Below, piece by piece: positions 4,224 through 6,782 of a stretch of 6,782 nt of DNA (positions are counted from its first letter, which is position 1; each line of letters starts with the position of its first letter). The position numbers were made by a program, and so were the translations under genes. The DNA is from Nitrospiria bacterium. Lineage in GTDB: Bacteria; Nitrospirota; CAKKRA01; 9FT-COMBO-42-15. The stretch lies in the NCBI GenBank assembly GCA_919902475.1, contig CAKKRA010000189.1, forward strand, positions 1 through 6,782, read 5' to 3'. The notes below the pieces were generated by a model. The model saw only the letters and a list, made by a program, of their open reading frames with translations. It had not been told where the DNA came from and made no database searches.

Positions 4224-6782
4224 ATGAAACTCATAATTGACAACAAAGAGATACTCGCCAATGAAGGCGAGACCATACTTGAGGCAGCAAAAAGGTCAGG
4301 TGTAAAGATACCTACGCTCTGCCACCACCCAAAACTTAGCAATTACGGCGGATGCCGCGTCTGTGTGGTTGAGGTTGGGGGTATGAACAGGCTGATTACC
4401 TCCTGCACAACGCCTGTTTCTGAAGGCATGGTGGTTAATACGGATTCTCAGAGGATAAGGGAGACAAGGAAAACACTCCTTGAACTTATACTCTCTGACC
4501 ATCCGAATGACTGTATGACATGCGACAAGACAGGAGACTGCACGCTTCAGGATTTGGCTTATGAATACGGTGTAAAAGAGAATCCATACACAGGCGCAAT
4601 AAGGCAGTATCCAACAGAGGACAAGAATCCATATATCATCAGGGATTTTTCAAAGTGCATACTCTGCGCAAAGTGCACGCGTGTATGCGATGAGGTCAGG
4701 GGTGTCGGCGCAATAGATATAATGAAAAGGGGTTTTTACGCAAAGGTTGCAACACCATTTGACGGAGTCCTGGACTGCGAGTTCTGCGGCAACTGCGTTG
4801 ATGTATGCCCTGTTGGCTCATTAACAGAAAAGCTTGCAAAGGGCAAGGGAAGGGGATGGGAGACGAGGAAGGTTGACACAACCTGTGCATACTGCGGTGT
4901 TGGCTGCGGCATCACCTTGCATATAAAGGATAGCACAGTTATAAAGGTTACGCCAACAGAGAAGGAGAGTGTGAATAATGGCTCTCTCTGCGTAAAAGGA
5001 AAATTTGCATACGATTTTATTAATAGCGCTGACAGACTGAAAAAACCTTTAATCAAGAAAGAGAGTAAATTTGTTGAGGCAACATGGGATGAGGCTGTTG
5101 ATTATACAGTAAAGAGGCTAAAAGAGATAAAGGAGAAACATGGCAGTGACAGCATTGGAGGCCTGAGCTCTGCAAGGTGCACGAATGAGGAGAATTATAT
5201 ATTCCAGAAATTCATTCGAGCAGGCATAGGCACAAACAATGTTGACCACTGCGCAAGATACTGACACAGCTCTACAGTCGCCGGTCTGGCGATTGCATTT
5301 GGCGCAGGCGCTGCCACCAATTCAATGGAAGAGGCTGAAAAAGCAGATGTTATCTTTGTCATCGGCTCAAACACAACAGAGACACATCCAGTTGCAGCGC
5401 TCGGCATAAAAAAGGCAGTAAGATACAAGGGCGCAAAATTAATAGTCGCTGACCCGAGGAAAATAGACCTCTGCCGTTTTGCTGATCTGCACCTTGGCCA
5501 CAGGCCTGGCACAGATGCTGCTTTGATTAATGGCTTATTAAAGGTAATCATAGACGAGGATTTAACAGATAAGAAGTTTATATCAGAGCGTACAGAGGGC
5601 TTTGGCGATATAAAGGATTCATTAAAGCAATTCACGCCTGAGTATGTTGAAAAGATAACAGGCGTGCCAAAGGATAAACTCGTAAAAGCAGCAAGGATGT
5701 ATGCAAATGCAAAGAATGCGCTTATCTACTACACAATGGGAATTACACAGCATACCAATGGAACAGGTAATGTCCGTGCATTGGCAAACTTGGTCCTCGC
5801 AGCAGGCAAGATAGGCCGCGAAGGCTCTGGCCTTAATCCGCTCCGCGGGCAGAACAATGTTCAGGGCGCATGCGATGTGGGCGCATTGCCAGAGTATTAT
5901 TCAGGCTATCAGAAGGTCAACGACGAAAAGAATCTTGAGAAGTTTGAAAAGGCATGGGGCGCAAAGCTCTCAAACAAACTTGGCCTCACTGCAACAGAGA
6001 TGACAGAGGCAGCAGATGCAGAGAAGATAAAGGCAATGTATGTAATGGGCGAGAATCCGCTCCTGAGCGATCCTGATATCAATCACACAAGAAAGTCCTT
6101 TGAAAAACTTGAATTCCTTGTTGTTCAGGATATCTTTATGTCAGAGACAGCAGAGCTTGCAGATGTTGTGCTTCCAGCATCATGCTTTGCTGAAAAGGAC
6201 GGAACATTTACAAATACAGAGCGCCGCATCCAGATGGTGAGAAAGGCAGTAGAGCCGCCGGGAGAGGCAATGGAGGACTGGAAGATTATTATGAGACTCT
6301 CTAATGCCTTTGGATATAAGATGGAATATAAAGGCCCTGCAGATATAATGGATGAGATCGCATCATTAACACCTCAGTATGCAGGCATATCCTTTGACAG
6401 GCTCAATGGCCTTGGCATTCAATGGCCATGCCCTGATAAGAATCATCCGGGGACAAGGACGCTTCACAAAGAAAAATTTACAAGGGGCAAAGGCCTCTTT
6501 ACAAAAGTAGAATTTATCCCATCAAAGGAGCTGCCTGATGATGAGTATCCATTTATACTTACAACAGGAAGGATGCTTACGCACTATCATACAGGCACAA
6601 TGACAAGACGCTCAGCAGGTCCAAATGAACAAGTAAAAGAGGGTTATGTTGAGATAAGCCCAGAGGATGCCAACAGGCTTAACATTAAAAACGGGGAGAA
6701 GGTAAGGGTTGCCTCAAGAAGGGGGCAGATAGATATAAAGGCAAAGGTTACTGATATGGTTTCACAGGGCATTGTCTTTATA
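4224..6782 (+). CDS. fdhA: Selenocysteine formate dehydrogenase, catalytic alpha subunit (3'-truncated)
   Basis: This enzyme interconverts formate and CO2 at a Mo- or W-bis-pyranopterin site; it is often named fdhF. Its N-terminus is NuoG-like: [2Fe-2S] Cys33/44/47/61; His93-Cys97-Cys100-Cys106 [4Fe-4S]; two ferredoxin [4Fe-4S] sites, Cys145/148/151/155 and Cys185/188/191/195. The catalytic part follows with [4Fe-4S] Cys221/224/228/256 and Lys258. Codon 347 (5262-5264) is UGA, placed exactly at the active-site selenocysteine in VDHCARY-U-HSSTVAGLA, with the catalytic His348 next to it. Arg541 in PLRGQNNVQGACD corresponds to E. coli FdhF Arg333; the U-to-R spacing is 194 here and 193 there. 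The pterin-binding C-terminal domain starts near 772 (YPFILTTGR). After UGA the frame has no further stop to base 6782, giving 853 visible codons; Moorella FdhA, similarly built, is about 890-900 residues from memory, so the missing tail is probably short. The metal cannot be told from sequence. Confidence 0.96.
5262..5295 (+). promoter_or_regulatory. Selenocysteine UGA codon with bacterial SECIS hairpin
   Basis: UGA at 5262-5264 is followed by a hairpin inside the reading frame. The stem is 5275-5282 with 5288-5295 (8 bp, including one G-U pair), and the 5-base loop is GGUCU (5283-5287). Bacterial SECIS elements recognised by SelB need an apical loop with a conserved GG(U) shortly after UGA. 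Here the loop begins 19 bases after UGA, the same distance and the same GGUCU loop as I recall for E. coli fdhF. Translation through this codon would require selA, selB, selC and selD elsewhere in the genome; none is in this window. Confidence 0.9.

Noticed and set aside
5262..5264. UGA as a true stop, nonsense mutation or frameshift making a broken formate dehydrogenase
   Set aside because: The same frame continues without a shift, with intact catalytic residues, pterin-binding domain and a SECIS-like hairpin, so recoding explains everything more simply.
5195..5635. 146-codon open frame on the minus strand across the UGA region
   Set aside because: It is antisense to strongly conserved formate dehydrogenase sequence, shows no recognisable motif, and is explained by codon composition of the real gene.

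Overview
The window carries four protein genes, all on the + strand, plus three structured intergenic spacers. The genes are a 5'-truncated acetyl-CoA synthase (acsB, to 1424), a NuoE-like [2Fe-2S] subunit (1621-2088), a NuoF-like flavoprotein (2211-4082) and a molybdenum/tungsten formate dehydrogenase catalytic subunit (4224 to the window end, 3'-truncated). The formate dehydrogenase contains an in-frame UGA at 5262-5264 that I read as selenocysteine: the family's active-site context flanks it, a SECIS-like hairpin follows it, and the frame stays open to the last base. A plain ORF caller would wrongly end this gene at residue 346.

The organism is most likely an anaerobic bacterium using the Wood-Ljungdahl pathway. 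AcsB makes acetyl-CoA on the carbonyl side, and the three downstream genes look like one soluble NAD(P)- and possibly ferredoxin-linked formate dehydrogenase that would perform CO2/formate interconversion at the start of the methyl branch. The AcsB is the bacterial form: about 50 visible residues precede the point where archaeal CdhC proteins begin. Composition is moderate GC with heavy use of AGG (Arg) and ATA (Ile). Together with the type of palindromic spacer repeats, this suggests an uncultured Nitrospirota- or Desulfobacterota-like lineage; that placement is a low-confidence inference. The direction of the pathway (acetogenic, autotrophic or oxidative) cannot be read from this window.

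Layout: 1-1424 acsB; 1425-1620 spacer with a terminator-like hairpin, a second hairpin and a 66-bp nested palindrome; 1621-2088 NuoE-like gene, probably starting at TTG; 2089-2210 spacer filled by an 84-bp palindrome; 2211-4082 NuoF-like gene; 4083-4223 spacer filled by a palindrome of about 105 bp; 4224-6782 selenoprotein formate dehydrogenase.

How the genes fit together: electrons would pass between the Mo/W active site of FdhA, its NuoG-like iron-sulfur chain, and the FMN/NAD(P)H site of the NuoF-like subunit, with the NuoE-like subunit providing another [2Fe-2S] cluster. The NuoF-like protein has the C-terminal double [4Fe-4S] extension seen in HydB/HndC-type subunits of electron-bifurcating enzymes, so coupling to ferredoxin is plausible but unproven. 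I see no wholly new system. The points most worth a second look are the selenocysteine recoding site and the unusual regularity with which each gene junction is occupied by a different folded repeat.
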